DNA of 6,464 bases from an uncultured Mailhella sp. (GCF_905187505.1 NZ_CAJJIC010000133.1:1-6464), one strand, 5' to 3'; counted from the stretch's first letter, positions 1 to 5,723 are shown. Notes: a model not told the origin generated them from the sequence alone. Made by a program: numbers and translations.

Positions 1-48
1 AAAAGCATACGTTCCGGGCATCACTTTGTGTTTTGTTGAATTATCTTT

Positions 49-64
49 AGCAAGAAATGTGCCG
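49..64 (-). promoter_or_regulatory. Sigma-54 (-24/-12) promoter reading leftwards
   Basis: On the minus strand the sequence is CGGCACATTTCTTGCT. It keeps the invariant GG and GC exactly 10 bases apart (GG at 63-62, GC at 51-50) and matches the TGGCACG-N4-TTGCW consensus except for the first and seventh bases. Transcription would start near position 38 and leave the window to the left. A minus-strand ATG lies at 21-19 but has only a weak ribosome site, so the gene served lies mostly or wholly outside. The dyad at 129-146 sits about 87 bp upstream of the -12 element, a normal distance for an NtrC-type enhancer, which strengthens the call. Confidence 0.6.
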
Positions 65-128
65 TTGTAATAATATATAATTGTTTTAGTATGTTATGCT
101 TATTATTTATAGATGGATGTTTTGAAAG

Positions 129-146
129 TGTGCGAAATGTCGCACA
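129..146. promoter_or_regulatory. Enhancer-like dyad, copy 1 (activator binding site)
   Basis: TGTGCGAAATGTCGCACA is a perfect 7-bp inverted repeat around the core AATG. The same 18-bp architecture recurs at 2804-2821 with 15 of 18 bases identical and the same AATG core. The innermost base pair changes from A/T to G/C, which preserves the symmetry. It lies upstream of the sigma-54-type promoter at 49-64. Symmetry, recurrence and placement suggest the binding site of a dimeric sigma-54 activator. The regulator itself is not identified, and a classical repressor operator remains possible. Confidence 0.6.
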
Positions 147-410
147 TGCTATCAGCTCTGAGTAAAGAGGATAAAAACATTTTTAAATGAATATTAAACC
201 GTATTATAAGAAAATAAACTTAATTTTCATAAGGATATGAATTAAGTGTTTTTAATAGTAACACGAGTCTTATTTTGTATGTTATTCTTGAACTGGTGGT
301 GTTATTGCAGAATTGTCAGGCGGTGTGTTTATTATAAATAATGCGATATATTTTGAAAATTTTATTGTATGTTATAAAATTGTTATATAAGAGTGTAATG
401 CAAGACTTTA

Positions 411-728
411 TCAGTACGACTTCATGCCGGGCAGGGCGTTGGGATTGAACACGAGGTCGTTTTCTTCCTCGATGGGGTCAAGTTCCCTGATGAGTTCTTT
501 CGTCATGCCCGGGATATCGGTAAGGTCGCCGATGCTGGTGAAGCGTCTGTCGGAGCGGGCCTCGACAATGGCTCGAGCTACTGCCATGGGCAGGGTTACG
601 CCTTCTTCCGCGCAGTCCCGCACCATTTTTTCAGCGCTGGCCCTGTTGAAGCTGAAAGACCCGGCATACGCGGGAGCAGCCGTCAGGCAGACTGCAAGCA
701 GCGGTATGGCAATGCGGGTCATGTGCAT
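411..728 (-). CDS. Small secreted ComEA-like helix-hairpin-helix-fold protein (second of a pair)
   Basis: This is a 105-residue protein. The start is the ATG at 728-726, because GGAG lies six bases upstream; a longer frame to 794 has no such support. Residues 1-22 form a Sec signal peptide with a hydrophobic core and a likely cut after APAYA, so the protein is probably periplasmic. Residues 27-87 resemble the double HHH domain of ComEA-type proteins: NRASAEKM, then a helix (PMAVARAIVEARSD), then SIGDLTDIPGMTKELIREL and DPI. It aligns throughout with the product of the upstream gene (NRASAEKM with NKATAEQL, DLTDIPGMTKELIRELDPI with DFLKVPGLDNHTLQAINPI), so the two are diverged paralogues. The glycine-rich turn of the first hairpin is missing, so DNA binding is doubtful. 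It starts 17 bases after its neighbour ends and must be co-transcribed. Its function is unknown; a partner role for the ASST enzyme is inferred from position only. Confidence 0.8.
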   Translation of the reverse strand: MHMTRIAIPLLAVCLTAAPAYAGSFSFNRASAEKMVRDCAEEGVTLPMAVARAIVEARSDRRFTSIGDLTDIPGMTKELIRELDPIEEENDLVFNPNALPGMKSY

Positions 729-745
729 ATTATTCTCCGATGAAA

Positions 746-1081
746 TCAGCACTTTGAGGGGGCCAGCGTCAGCTCGGCGTCGGGATCGTACCACAGGGTT
801 CCGTCATGCTCAATGGGATTGATGGCCTGGAGCGTGTGGTTGTCCAGCCCCGGTACCTTCAGAAAGTCCTCGGGCAGTTCAAAGGGTTTGCTTTTGGCCA
901 TCTCTACTATTTCATTGGCCATTTCCGGGGTGATGTTGGCGTCGGGTATCTCCATGAGCTGTTCCGCCGTGGCCTTGTTCAGGTCGAAGGCGTCGGGGCC
1001 GAGCTCCACGTCCTCGGCCAGCGCCGGGGAGGATGCGCAGAGAAACGCGCCGAGAAGAAGTGTTGCAAGGGATTTTTTCAT
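746..1081 (-). CDS. Small secreted ComEA-like helix-hairpin-helix-fold protein (first of a pair)
   Basis: This is a 111-residue protein. The start is the ATG at 1081-1079, with GGAG five bases upstream, in preference to an in-frame ATG at 1120. Residues 1-22 form a signal peptide (MKKSLATLLLGAFLCASSPALA), predicted to be cut before EDVEL. Residues 33-90 match the ComEA-type tandem HHH pattern: DLNKATAEQLMEIP, a helix (PEMANEIVEMAKSKPF), then EDFLKVPGLDNHTLQAINPI. The second hairpin turn (VPGLD) is recognisable, while the first reads IPDANIT instead of the usual LPGIG, so a DNA grip is weakened. A short acidic, aromatic tail (DGTLWYDPDAEL) follows, and the last residue is cysteine. ComEA proteins bind incoming DNA, but no competence gene is near, and location behind an ASST gene points to a protein-protein role. 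It lies 111 bases after the ASST stop on the same strand and is probably in the same operon, beyond a hairpin. Confidence 0.82.
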   Translation of the reverse strand: MKKSLATLLLGAFLCASSPALAEDVELGPDAFDLNKATAEQLMEIPDANITPEMANEIVEMAKSKPFELPEDFLKVPGLDNHTLQAINPIEHDGTLWYDPDAELTLAPSKC

Positions 1082-1171
1082 GTCTGCTCCGTAAGAGCGT
1101 TTATGATGGAAGCGCTCCATCGTTCATGAGACCGACCTTCCGTTCTTCCGGCCGGGGAAGAGGGAAAGCCG

Positions 1172-1191
1172 TTTTCCCCTGTCGGGGAAAA
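1172..1191 (-). other. Intercistronic hairpin directly after the ASST stop
   Basis: TTTTCCCC (1172-1179) and GGGGAAAA (1184-1191) form a perfect 8-bp stem with a 4-base loop, starting one base after the ASST stop codon. On the transcribed minus strand no T-run follows the GC part, so it is at best a leaky terminator. A weaker stem, CTTCC/GGAAG (1145-1160), follows. It may protect the ASST message 3' end or lower expression of the two downstream HHH genes. Confidence 0.5.
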
Positions 1192-1192
1192 A

Positions 1193-2659
1193 TCAGCCTT
1201 TCGCCTTATAGGGCGTTTTGCTGGCGGGAATGGTGAAGGTGGTGTTCTCGGGCGGAGTGACGGCGAATTCCTGCGGCTTCTTGAGCTGGGGAACGTAGTC
1301 GTAGGGCACGCGGTAGGCGCGATACACCAGGTTGAACTTGCCGTTGGGATTGTACCAGGGGCTTATGTATTCCCACACGATTTCATGCTCGGGAGTGACT
1401 TCCTGGAACTGGCCCACGGCGCCGTTGGTGATGAGGGTGTTGCCGTTGGGCAGGCGCTGGGCGGAGCTCACGTAGTCGCTGTAGAACTTGTAGGTCTCTC
1501 GCAGGCCCATGGTGGCGGCGGAGTGTTCCCACACCTTCTTGAGCGTGACCGGGTCGAACTCGACGACACGCGAGTAGTCGCGGCGGGCGTTGCTCCATCC
1601 CAGAGGAGCAGTGGGATTTCGTTCCCCGTATCCGGCATAGCCGCCGTTGTCGTACACCAGAATGTTGCCCGCGCCGGGCAGCCCTGCGGGGATCATGTGG
1701 CAGTGGTGCTGGCCGACAAACTGGCCCAATCGGGCGAAGGCTCGCTTGTATTCCTTGCCGTTGAAGATCCATTTATCGTCGGAATAGAAGGTGGGGCCTA
1801 TCTGCCACACGATCTTCTTGGTGGCCTTGTCGATGATGAAGCAGGTGTTGAGCTGCCGGCAGGAGCAGATGATGTTTTCGGGGTTGAAGACCGCGTACTT
1901 GACGGGATCCTCGTCGTACCAGTGGTTGGGGCCGAGGTAGGAGGCGGAGTTCATGTGCATCCAGTCTGCGGCCTTCACGCCGGGCGTGCGGGTCATCTGC
2001 CAGGAGGGGAATTTGTACATGGTCTTCTTCATGTCTTCGGGGAGCTTCAGCTCGTCGAAGTGTTCAAAGGCCTTCCAGTCCCAGAGAATGTTGTTGTCCT
2101 TGTCCACCTCGAAGATGTAGTCGTCATCGAGTGGCTTTTTCTTCGTAATGGCAGGATTTTCGGTGAACAGATGAGAAAGAACGAGAATTCTGCCGTCGGG
2201 CTTGTATTCCACGCCCATGCTGGGGGAGAAGTAGCCGGTGGGATTGCCTTCCACCTGAAAGTCGTGATGCATGCCGGCGAGCGGAATGTTGCGCACTATT
2301 TTGCCGTTCCAGTCGCAGATGGAAAGGTCTGCGGACATGGGATCGCCGAAGGTGCGGCCCTTCATTTCCGGCTTCTGACGGGTGGCTCCCATGACGTAGC
2401 CGCCCTTGAGCAGCTTGGTGGGATGCTCAAGCTCGCTCACGTTCTTCCATTCGTGCACGACGTTGCCGTTCATGTCGATGAGAACGCAGCCCTGACCGGC
2501 CGTTTCCACACCGAACACGGTATAGCCGTTCCAGCATTTTTCCGGTTTGTAGATGGTGGTTCCATGGGGGAACACGGAGGGAAAGGCCCAGCTCAGGGAA
2601 GGCGCCGCCGTGGCTGCGGCAGCCGCGGACAGTCCCATGAGAAATTGACGACGATTCAT
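1193..2659 (-). CDS. Tat-exported arylsulfate sulfotransferase (ASST) family protein
   Basis: This is a 488-residue protein whose ATG is at 2659-2657, with AAGGAAG just upstream. Residues 1-26 are a twin-arginine signal (NRRQFLMG, an Ala-rich core, then SWAFP), so export to the periplasm in folded form is expected. The rest follows the ASST beta-propeller plan, with repeated blade motifs such as VLIDMNGNVVHEW (59-71), DGRILVL, IVWQIGPTF (283-291), LPGAGNILVYDNGG (327-340) and LPNGNTLIT (403-411). ASST enzymes move sulfate from one phenolic ester to another phenol through a sulfo-histidine. Candidate active-site residues are His131/132, His235 (DWMHMNS), His318/319/321 (QHHCHM) and Arg364 (YSRVVEFD); the exact matches to the E. 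coli enzyme were not aligned. It is shorter than the roughly 600-residue E. coli enzyme and carries seven cysteines, but no dsbL/dsbI genes adjoin. It heads an operon with two HHH-fold genes and is preceded by a sigma-54 promoter. The family is secure; the substrate is unknown. Confidence 0.92.
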   Translation of the reverse strand: MNRRQFLMGLSAAAAATAAPSLSWAFPSVFPHGTTIYKPEKCWNGYTVFGVETAGQGCVLIDMNGNVVHEWKNVSELEHPTKLLKGGYVMGATRQKPEMKGRTFGDPMSADLSICDWNGKIVRNIPLAGMHHDFQVEGNPTGYFSPSMGVEYKPDGRILVLSHLFTENPAITKKKPLDDDYIFEVDKDNNILWDWKAFEHFDELKLPEDMKKTMYKFPSWQMTRTPGVKAADWMHMNSASYLGPNHWYDEDPVKYAVFNPENIICSCRQLNTCFIIDKATKKIVWQIGPTFYSDDKWIFNGKEYKRAFARLGQFVGQHHCHMIPAGLPGAGNILVYDNGGYAGYGERNPTAPLGWSNARRDYSRVVEFDPVTLKKVWEHSAATMGLRETYKFYSDYVSSAQRLPNGNTLITNGAVGQFQEVTPEHEIVWEYISPWYNPNGKFNLVYRAYRVPYDYVPQLKKPQEFAVTPPENTTFTIPASKTPYKAKG

Positions 2660-2704
2660 GATTCTTCCTTTGTGAGGTTGAAGGCGTGGTCTTGTCCTTC
2701 TCTA

Positions 2705-2720
2705 AGCAAAGAACGTGCCA
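2705..2720 (-). promoter_or_regulatory. Sigma-54 (-24/-12) promoter of the ASST operon
   Basis: On the minus strand the sequence is TGGCACGTTCTTTGCT, an exact match to the TGGCACG-N4-TTGCW consensus, with GG (2719-2718) and GC (2707-2706) 10 bases apart. The start of transcription would fall near 2694, giving a leader of about 35 bases with a Shine-Dalgarno (AAGGAAG) before the ASST ATG. Two dyads lie 75 and 106 bp upstream of the -12 element. Initiation here should need RpoN and an ATP-driven activator. Confidence 0.87.
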
Positions 2721-2772
2721 TTTCTTTTTTTTGTGGAATATCAGGGGGATTGATTTTTCTTTTTTGAACAGT

Positions 2773-2790
2773 CGTGAGAATTTCCGCACA
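2773..2790. promoter_or_regulatory. Enhancer-like dyad, copy 2 (imperfect)
   Basis: CGTGAGAATTTCCGCACA fits the 18-bp TGTGCGR-N4-YCGCACR pattern with a full right half and 5 of 7 bases in the left half. Its centre is 31 bp from that of the stronger site at 2804-2821, close to three turns of DNA, so two activator dimers would lie on the same face. TTCCGCACATG (2782-2792) also forms a perfect 11-bp inverted repeat with 2802-2812, linking the two sites. Confidence 0.45.
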
Positions 2791-2803
2791 TGCTCGACGT
2801 TCA

Positions 2804-2821
2804 TGTGCGGAATGCCGCACG
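2804..2821. promoter_or_regulatory. Enhancer-like dyad, copy 3
   Basis: TGTGCGGAATGCCGCACG has a perfect 6-bp inverted repeat (GTGCGG/CCGCAC) around the same AATG core as the site at 129-146. It lies about 106 bp upstream of the ASST -12 element, as expected for an NtrC-type upstream activating sequence. It is also 58-75 bp ahead of the divergent kinase ATG, so it could affect that gene too. The identity of the binding protein is inferred only as a sigma-54 activator. Confidence 0.65.
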
Positions 2822-2878
2822 TTTTTTCTGCTTGCGGTGAAAAGCCTCATGGTGTTTTATCATGATGAGGAGTCTCCC

Positions 2879-4834
2879 ATGCATCGACTGTCCATGCTTC
2901 TTTTTTTCTTCTGTCTGCTTTGCCTTCCGTCCCGTGCAGTCTGTTCCGACATTCCGGACAGGAGAGATGCGCTGGTCATCGGGGTGCCTCCCCATTCCGC
3001 GCCGCTGTCCTTTCTCAACGAGGACAGAACCGGACTTCTGGGGCTGGCCGTGGATCTCAGCGTAAAGATGGCGGAGGAGCTCGGCAAGAACATCGTGTTC
3101 GTGCAGAGCAATGCCCGCAAGCTGGAGCAGAAGCTTCAGCGCGGAGAAATAGATGCCATGGTGGGCCTTCTTCCCGTGAACCTCAAGAACGACTTTTCCG
3201 ACGTGCTGGTCACGCCGCTGGCCCTGAACCGGGCCATTCTCGTGGCGGGGCAGGAGCATCAGTTCACCATGGAAAGCGAGCTTGCGGGACGGAGGGTCAT
3301 ACTTCAGCGCGGCGACGCCTACATACCCAAAATGCTTTCCATGGGCTGCACCGTGGTGCAGGCCGACTCCATGACCAACGCGCTCAACCGTCTGGTGGCG
3401 GGGCAGGCCGACGCCTACATCGCCAGTTCCGTGGAAATGGCCTTCTACATCGTGCAGAGCAAGAAATACAAGGACATACGCGTCATGGGAGGCTCTTTGG
3501 AGCGCATTCCCATGGTCATGATGGTGGGACGGAAGTCGGGACTTCTGGAGCGGCTGACGAGCGCGCTGGTGCATCTTGAGGAAAACGGAGAGGTGGAGAA
3601 GCTGCGCTCCCGCTGGCTCGGACGGTCGCTTTATGTCCCCGGTCTGTGGGAGCTGTATCGTTATCACATTTTGTGCGCGGTGGCGGTTCTATGCTGCATA
3701 TTCCTGGCCTCCGTCACCTGGATTTATGCCTTGAAGCGTCAGGTGCGCAAGGTTTCGCGCAGGCTCATACGCTCGGAAAGAAAGTATCGCGACCTCATCG
3801 AGGAGTCGCCGGACATCATTCTTCTGCTCGATGAGGAGGGACGAATAACCCTTTCCAACCGCGCGGCAAGAAAGGTGCTGCGCATTGCCGGTTCCGGCTA
3901 CAGCGCCCTGCTCATGGAAGCGCTCTGCAGCGAGACGAGCGGATGTCTTGAGCGATTCGTGCAGCTCATTCCCCGGGACGGGGCGCTGCGCCGGGAAATC
4001 ACGCTGGCCTCGGGAACCGAGCAGGAACTGGTGCTGGAAGTCAACCTGTTCATGGCCGACCCTGAAAGTTCTCCCTATGCCATATGTCTCATAGGACGCG
4101 ACATGACCGAGCGCAGAAAGCTGGATAGGCAGGTCATGGAAATGGAGCGGCTCGCCGTGCTCGGCAAGCTGGCCGCAGGCGTGGCGCATGAGATCAACAA
4201 TCCCATAGGCATAGTCATGGCCAATGCGGAAATAGCCCTGGAGGATTGCCCGGAGGACAGTCCCATTCGCCCCATGCTGAAGGCCATACACAGAAACGGC
4301 GAGCGCGCCGTGAACACCACGAGGCGCCTTCTGAACATAGCGCTGCCGAGTTCCGTGCAGTATGAAAGGCAGAATCTTGCCCGGATCGTGCGTGAGGCTC
4401 TGTTCTTTCTCAGGCCCAGACTGCGCACCGTGAAGGTGGACGAGAGTCTCATGCCGGACGACTTGCCCGTGCGGGGCAACAGGGTTCTTCTGGAACAGCT
4501 GGTGCTGAACATGCTCATCAATGCGCTGGACAGCATGGAAGGCGCGGAGGAGGGCCGTCGCTTTCTGCTTCTGGAAGGTCGGTGCGCTGACGGAAGAGTG
4601 ACGCTTGCCATTACCGACAGCGGCAGCGGCATCAGCGAGGAAAACAGAAAGAAGATTTTCGAGCCGTTCTTTTCCACCAAGGGCAGCAAGGGCTTCGGGC
4701 TGGGGCTCTACATCTCCCGACACATCATGGAACTGCATGAGGGGGAGATCTTCGTCGAGTCGGAACTCGGAGAAGGTTCCACCCTGTCGCTGATCTTCCC
4801 CGCTCAGGCCGGGGAAGAGGCGTCGGCCGATTAA
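2879..4834 (+). CDS. Membrane sensor histidine kinase with periplasmic SBP-type sensor and PAS domain
   Basis: This is a 651-residue protein. The ATG at 2879 is chosen because GAGGAG lies six bases upstream and a signal sequence begins at once (MHRLSMLLFFFCLLCLPSRA); the frame is open to 2774 but lacks support there. Residues 30-250 resemble a bacterial extracellular solute-binding domain, family 3 (Venus flytrap): LVIGVPPHSAPLSFL, GLAVDLSVKMAEELGK, GEIDAMVGLLP. Residues 262-285 are a membrane helix. A PAS domain follows (about 300-415), then HisKA with the phospho-acceptor His437 in AAGVAHEINNPIG, and a HATPase with N box (NMLIN, 544-548), G1 (DSGSG, 580-584), F box (FEPFF) and G2 (GFGLG, 605-609). 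All catalytic boxes are intact. The H-box type is common in kinases paired with NtrC-class regulators. No response regulator adjoins; the gene is divergent from the ASST operon and convergent with the next gene. In the sensor, the Arg and Asp that hold amino acids in this fold are not seen, so the ligand is probably something else. Confidence 0.93.
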   Translation: MHRLSMLLFFFCLLCLPSRAVCSDIPDRRDALVIGVPPHSAPLSFLNEDRTGLLGLAVDLSVKMAEELGKNIVFVQSNARKLEQKLQRGEIDAMVGLLPVNLKNDFSDVLVTPLALNRAILVAGQEHQFTMESELAGRRVILQRGDAYIPKMLSMGCTVVQADSMTNALNRLVAGQADAYIASSVEMAFYIVQSKKYKDIRVMGGSLERIPMVMMVGRKSGLLERLTSALVHLEENGEVEKLRSRWLGRSLYVPGLWELYRYHILCAVAVLCCIFLASVTWIYALKRQVRKVSRRLIRSERKYRDLIEESPDIILLLDEEGRITLSNRAARKVLRIAGSGYSALLMEALCSETSGCLERFVQLIPRDGALRREITLASGTEQELVLEVNLFMADPESSPYAICLIGRDMTERRKLDRQVMEMERLAVLGKLAAGVAHEINNPIGIVMANAEIALEDCPEDSPIRPMLKAIHRNGERAVNTTRRLLNIALPSSVQYERQNLARIVREALFFLRPRLRTVKVDESLMPDDLPVRGNRVLLEQLVLNMLINALDSMEGAEEGRRFLLLEGRCADGRVTLAITDSGSGISEENRKKIFEPFFSTKGSKGFGLGLYISRHIMELHEGEIFVESELGEGSTLSLIFPAQAGEEASAD

Positions 4835-4841
4835 AGCGATG

Positions 4842-4873
4842 CGCCCCGGAACGTCTGCCGATGTTCCGGGGCG
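4842..4873. terminator. Hairpin between convergent genes (possible bidirectional terminator)
   Basis: CGCCCCGGAAC (4842-4852) and GTTCCGGGGCG (4863-4873) are a perfect 11-bp inverted repeat with a 10-base loop, starting eight bases after the kinase stop codon. The stem is very GC-rich, but neither strand has a clear U-tract, so it may be a non-canonical terminator or a 3'-end stabiliser. A second inverted repeat, AACCGCG/CGCGGTT (4902-4908 with 4939-4945), reaches the stop codon of the convergent gene. Confidence 0.5.
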
Positions 4874-4943
4874 GAAGGGGAAAGACCGGGCTGGCGGGGC
4901 GAACCGCGTACTGTCTGTCCGGGGTGCGCGAGCGTCCGCGCGG

Positions 4944-5723
4944 TTACTTGATGTACTGGTTTTCCCACTTGGTCATGGTGCCGTCGGCCTTGATGCCGGC
5001 CATCCAGTCGTTCACGGCCTTGAGAAGGTCGGGTTCACCCTGCTTCATGAGCACGCCGAAGTGATTTTCGGTGAAGGGCTTGTCCACCAGAGGCGCGGCC
5101 ACCTTGGGATTGTCCTTGACGTAGCGCACGGCTTCCATGGTTTCGGTGATCATGACGTCGGCCTTGCCTTCACCCACGAGACCGGGAATTTCGGCGTTCT
5201 GTTCGTGCATGATGAGCTGAGCCTTGGGCGTGGATTCCTTGGCGAACTTTTCGTTGGTGCCGCCGGGGTTGTACATCACGCGCACGGAAGGCTTGTTCAC
5301 GTCGGCAAGAGACTTGAACTGACCGGCCTTGGTCTTGGTGACAAGTATGGTCTTGCCGAAGGTGAGGTACGGATCGGACATGGCCATGTCGTTCTTGCGT
5401 TCGTCGGTGACGGTGATGCCGCACATGGCCACGTCGAACTTGCCGGACATGGTGTCCGCCTTCAGCGTCTTCCACGTGGTGGGCACGTACTCGAGCTTGA
5501 CGCCGAGCTTTTTGGCCAGGGAGGCGGCCATTTCCGCGTCGAAGCCTTCATACTTGCCGGTTTCCTTGTTGAGATAGCTCATGGGCTTGTAGTCGCCCGT
5601 GGTGCCGACGAGCAGCGTGCCGCTGGATTTGATTTCCTTGAGGCTTCTGGCCTGAGCGTCCTGCATGGCCATGCCGGTGACGGCGGCAACGAGAAGCGAG
5701 GTCATAAGGATGTTCTTGAGCAT
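4944..5723 (-). CDS. Periplasmic solute-binding (SBP family 3) protein, PheC/cyclohexadienyl dehydratase-like
   Basis: This is a 259-residue protein. The ATG at 5723-5721 follows AGGAGG (5738-5733) by nine bases; the longer frame to 5996 has shadow-like composition. Residues 1-25 are a Sec signal peptide ending in DAQA. The mature part is a complete family 3 binding protein with LLVGTTGDYKPMSY (37-50), GFDAEMAASLAKKLGVKLEYVP, FDVAMCGITVTDERK (96-110) and MSDPYL. Several stretches recall the periplasmic cyclohexadienyl dehydratase (PheC) of Pseudomonas more than transport proteins: TTGDYKP, PTTW, FGKT (Lys124) and NPGGTNEKFA (152-161). The PheC region MTDAIEA corresponds to ITETMEA here, giving Glu194 and Glu197 as candidate catalytic acids. 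PheC turns prephenate or arogenate into phenylpyruvate or phenylalanine. No permease or ATPase gene adjoins, which fits an enzyme or an orphan binding protein. The fold is certain; enzyme against amino-acid receptor is undecided. Confidence 0.9.
   Translation of the reverse strand: MLKNILMTSLLVAAVTGMAMQDAQARSLKEIKSSGTLLVGTTGDYKPMSYLNKETGKYEGFDAEMAASLAKKLGVKLEYVPTTWKTLKADTMSGKFDVAMCGITVTDERKNDMAMSDPYLTFGKTILVTKTKAGQFKSLADVNKPSVRVMYNPGGTNEKFAKESTPKAQLIMHEQNAEIPGLVGEGKADVMITETMEAVRYVKDNPKVAAPLVDKPFTENHFGVLMKQGEPDLLKAVNDWMAGIKADGTMTKWENQYIK

Larger units (their letters stand above)
1..410. other. AT-rich intergenic region without a convincing gene
   Basis: This stretch is far richer in A+T than the genes to its right and has no reading frame with a credible ribosome binding site. 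It holds two signals described separately: a leftward sigma-54-type promoter (49-64) and an 18-bp dyad (129-146). The 9-mer GTATGTTAT occurs three times (89-97, 277-285, 367-375). No GC-rich hairpin with a T-run follows the gene that ends at 411, so no intrinsic terminator can be named for that operon. Two tiny plus-strand frames (187-240 and 279-341) lack usable Shine-Dalgarno sequences and were not called. Confidence 0.7.

Noticed and set aside
187..240. Plus-strand 17-codon frame (ATG to TGA) in the AT-rich region
   Set aside because: The nearest purine-rich site (about 166-170) is 16 bases from the ATG, and the length and composition are what random AT-rich DNA gives.
279..341. Plus-strand 20-codon frame rich in Trp and Cys
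   Set aside because: There is no ribosome binding site and no signal or repeat that would support a real peptide.
1106..1120. Short palindrome ATGGA-AGCGC-TCCAT upstream of the first HHH gene
   Set aside because: The arms are only 5 bp, it is not repeated in the window and it is not tied to any promoter.
2743..2755. Possible IHF site between the enhancer dyads and the ASST sigma-54 promoter
   Set aside because: AATCAA is present on the minus strand, but the required TTR element after four bases is missing.
1385..2767. Long plus-strand open frame of 460 codons opposite the ASST gene
   Set aside because: It is antisense to the ASST gene with shadow-type composition, no domain pattern and no ribosome site.
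2832..2863. Possible sigma-70 promoter for the kinase (TTGCGG with TTTTAT or TATCAT)
   Set aside because: Spacing is 17 only for the poor TTTTAT and 20 for TATCAT, and the start would fall on the Shine-Dalgarno sequence.
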